From Candidatus Nitrosopumilus sp. (GTDB lineage Archaea; Thermoproteota; Nitrososphaeria; Nitrososphaerales; Nitrosopumilaceae), in NCBI GenBank assembly GCA_029863665.1, contig JAOTUX010000037.1, positions 1 to 8,028 of the forward strand: a stretch of 8,028 bases of DNA, written 5' to 3'. A program made the translations under genes and the position numbers. Below, one piece after another: positions 5,780-8,028 of this stretch. The stretch's first letter is position 1. The number at the start of each line of letters is the position of its first letter. The notes under the pieces are model-generated. The model did no database searches and was not told the origin of the DNA. It worked only from the letters and a program-made list of their open reading frames with translations.

Positions 5780-5854
5780 TACAAAAAATATTCGTTTTTA
5801 TCAGATACCACATATTTAACCAGAAATTATTGAAACTAGATATGTAGTGTATTA
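5780..5854. other. Intergenic remainder between convergent genes
   Basis: This is the AT-rich rest of the gap between the signal peptidase and dehydratase genes. I see no further open frame, RNA gene or strong promoter here. The run CGTTTTTATCAG near 5793-5804 is a weak T-tract that could stop plus-strand transcripts. Confidence 0.35.
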
Positions 5855-5872
5855 TAGAATTAGAAAATAATT

Positions 5873-5875
<3 letters not shown>
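5855..5875 (-). terminator. Hairpin overlapping the stop codon of the 4-hydroxybutyryl-CoA dehydratase gene
   Basis: TAGAATTA (5855-5862) and TAATTCTA (5868-5875) are perfect complements around the five-base loop GAAAA (TTTTC on the minus strand). The stop codon TAG (5873-5875) forms part of the stem. A hairpin at the very end of the mRNA could help termination or protect the 3' end. The arms are almost all A/T, so the structure is weak and no long T-tract follows. Confidence 0.3.
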
Positions 5876-7399
<1,524 letters not shown>

Positions 7400-7407
7400 G
7401 TAGTACA

Positions 7408-7413
7408 CACCTT
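7408..7413 (-). promoter_or_regulatory. Shine-Dalgarno-like sequence deciding the dehydratase start
   Basis: On the minus strand AAGGTG ends 8 bases before the ATG at 7399, ideal ribosome-binding spacing. It overlaps the alternative GTG codon at 7408-7406, which therefore cannot use it. If the transcript is leaderless, as the TATA position suggests, the motif would not be in the mRNA; both readings support the ATG. Confidence 0.4.
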
Positions 7414-7420
7414 TATGTTG

Positions 7421-7428
7421 TATAAAAA
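7421..7428 (-). promoter_or_regulatory. TATA box of the 4-hydroxybutyryl-CoA dehydratase gene
   Basis: TTTTTATA on the minus strand is centred about 25 bases before the ATG at 7399, the archaeal TATA-to-start distance for a leaderless mRNA. It lies in the gap between the synthetase stop and the dehydratase start, so the dehydratase can be transcribed independently of the synthetase. Confidence 0.55.
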
Positions 7429-7469
7429 TTGTAATTCTGCATTAGTAGGAATTTAGGAACAAATTGTGG

Positions 7470-8028
7470 TTAGAGTCCAATTCTAACATCTAAAATACGA
7501 CAACCTTTGCCTTTCTCCATAACTAATACAGGATTCATGTCTAGTTCTTTGATCTCTTTAAAGTCAGATACTAGTTGTGATAATCTCTGGATGCATTCAG
7601 AAAGTTTTGATATATCTGAAGGCTTTTCCCCTCTTACACCTTGAAGGAGTTTTTGGGTTTTAATTGAAGATATCATATCATCAGCTTCTTTATCAGTTAC
7701 TGGTGCCAGTTTGAATGTAACATCTTTAAGAACTTCAACATAAATTCCTCCCATTCCAAGCATGATTACGGGACCAAATCCAGGTTCTAGTTTTGAACCA
7801 ATGATTAATTCTTTACCACCTTTGACCATCTCAACAATTAGCACTCCTTTGATCTCAGCTTTTTTGTCGTATTTTTTTGCATTTTTAATAATTGTTTTAA
7901 ATGCAGATTTAATTTCAGAATCATTTGTCAAGTTTACCTTAACACCACCTGCATCAGATTTATGAATAATTTGAGGTGAGGCAATCTTCATCACTACGGG
8001 ATAACCAATCTTCTTTGCAATTTTTATT
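7470..8028 (-). CDS. ADP-forming acyl-CoA synthetase, ATP-grasp C-terminal part (5' end outside window); probable 4-hydroxybutyryl-CoA synthetase
   Basis: The frame is open to the right edge, so only the last 185 residues are visible. The upstream residues (IAKKIGYPVVMKIASP) are clearly coding, so the GTG at 7994 is internal, not a start. The fragment is the ATP-grasp domain of NDP-forming acetyl-CoA-synthetase-type enzymes: IIHKSDAGGVKVNL near the beginning, then FGPVIMLGMGGIYVEVLKD, the segment GVRGEKPSDI, and EIKELDMNPVLV (metal-binding acidic and Asn residues) near the end. These enzymes form acyl-CoA with ATP giving ADP and Pi. In Nitrosopumilus maritimus, from memory, the enzyme that activates 4-hydroxybutyrate (Nmar_0206) is of this type and lies beside the dehydratase (Nmar_0207), so the neighbour points to that substrate. 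Substrate preference cannot be read from the fragment. Confidence 0.9.
   Translation of the reverse strand, partial: IKIAKKIGYPVVMKIASPQIIHKSDAGGVKVNLTNDSEIKSAFKTIIKNAKKYDKKAEIKGVLIVEMVKGGKELIIGSKLEPGFGPVIMLGMGGIYVEVLKDVTFKLAPVTDKEADDMISSIKTQKLLQGVRGEKPSDISKLSECIQRLSQLVSDFKEIKELDMNPVLVMEKGKGCRILDVRIGL

Noticed and set aside
7400..7408. GTG at 7408 as the start of the dehydratase
   Set aside because: It overlaps the AAGGTG ribosome-binding motif and lies only about 16 bases from the TATA centre, while ATG 7399 fits both signals.
7470..7994. Acyl-CoA synthetase taken as a complete 174-residue gene starting at 7994
   Set aside because: The GTG at 7994 is internal. The frame continues to the window edge with typical ATP-grasp sequence, so the gene is cut by the window.

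Overview
The window looks like part of the genome of an ammonia-oxidising archaeon of the Nitrosopumilus type (Nitrososphaerota/Thaumarchaeota). The evidence is a thaumarchaeal-style 4-hydroxybutyryl-CoA dehydratase directly downstream of an ADP-forming acyl-CoA synthetase, a eukaryotic/archaeal-type signal peptidase, AT-rich DNA, TATA boxes placed about 25 bases before start codons (leaderless transcripts), T-tract terminators, and a tRNA-Ala without an encoded CCA. No phage, insertion sequence or CRISPR signature is visible; this is chromosomal core sequence mixed with lineage-specific small genes.

Layout. Bases 2-139 (+) hold the 3' end of a probable ribose-5-phosphate isomerase A. Bases 177-1121 (-) encode a secreted or membrane-anchored Met/His-rich protein with a CxxC pair. 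Bases 1145-2542 (-) encode a metal-dependent cyclic amidohydrolase (dihydropyrimidinase/hydantoinase/dihydroorotase superfamily). tRNA-Ala(CGC) lies at 2618-2689 (+). Bases 2733-4882 hold three small proteins that all end in the same C-x2-C-x10-C-x2-C zinc ribbon, with thioredoxin (3715-4041, -) among them. A signal peptidase I follows at 4926-5630 (+), with a possible 50-codon ORF overlapping its stop codon. Bases 5873-7399 (-) encode 4-hydroxybutyryl-CoA dehydratase, and 7470-8028 (-) the C-terminal part of the acyl-CoA synthetase.

How the genes fit together. The two right-hand genes give consecutive steps of the 3-hydroxypropionate/4-hydroxybutyrate CO2-fixation cycle: activation of 4-hydroxybutyrate to its CoA ester, then dehydration to crotonyl-CoA. 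The dehydratase also has a good promoter of its own. The centre combines housekeeping functions (thioredoxin, protein export) with uncharacterised zinc-ribbon proteins. The Met/His-rich exported protein is the most unusual product; a role in handling copper outside the membrane is a reasonable inference for copper-dependent ammonia oxidisers, but the sequence alone does not prove it.
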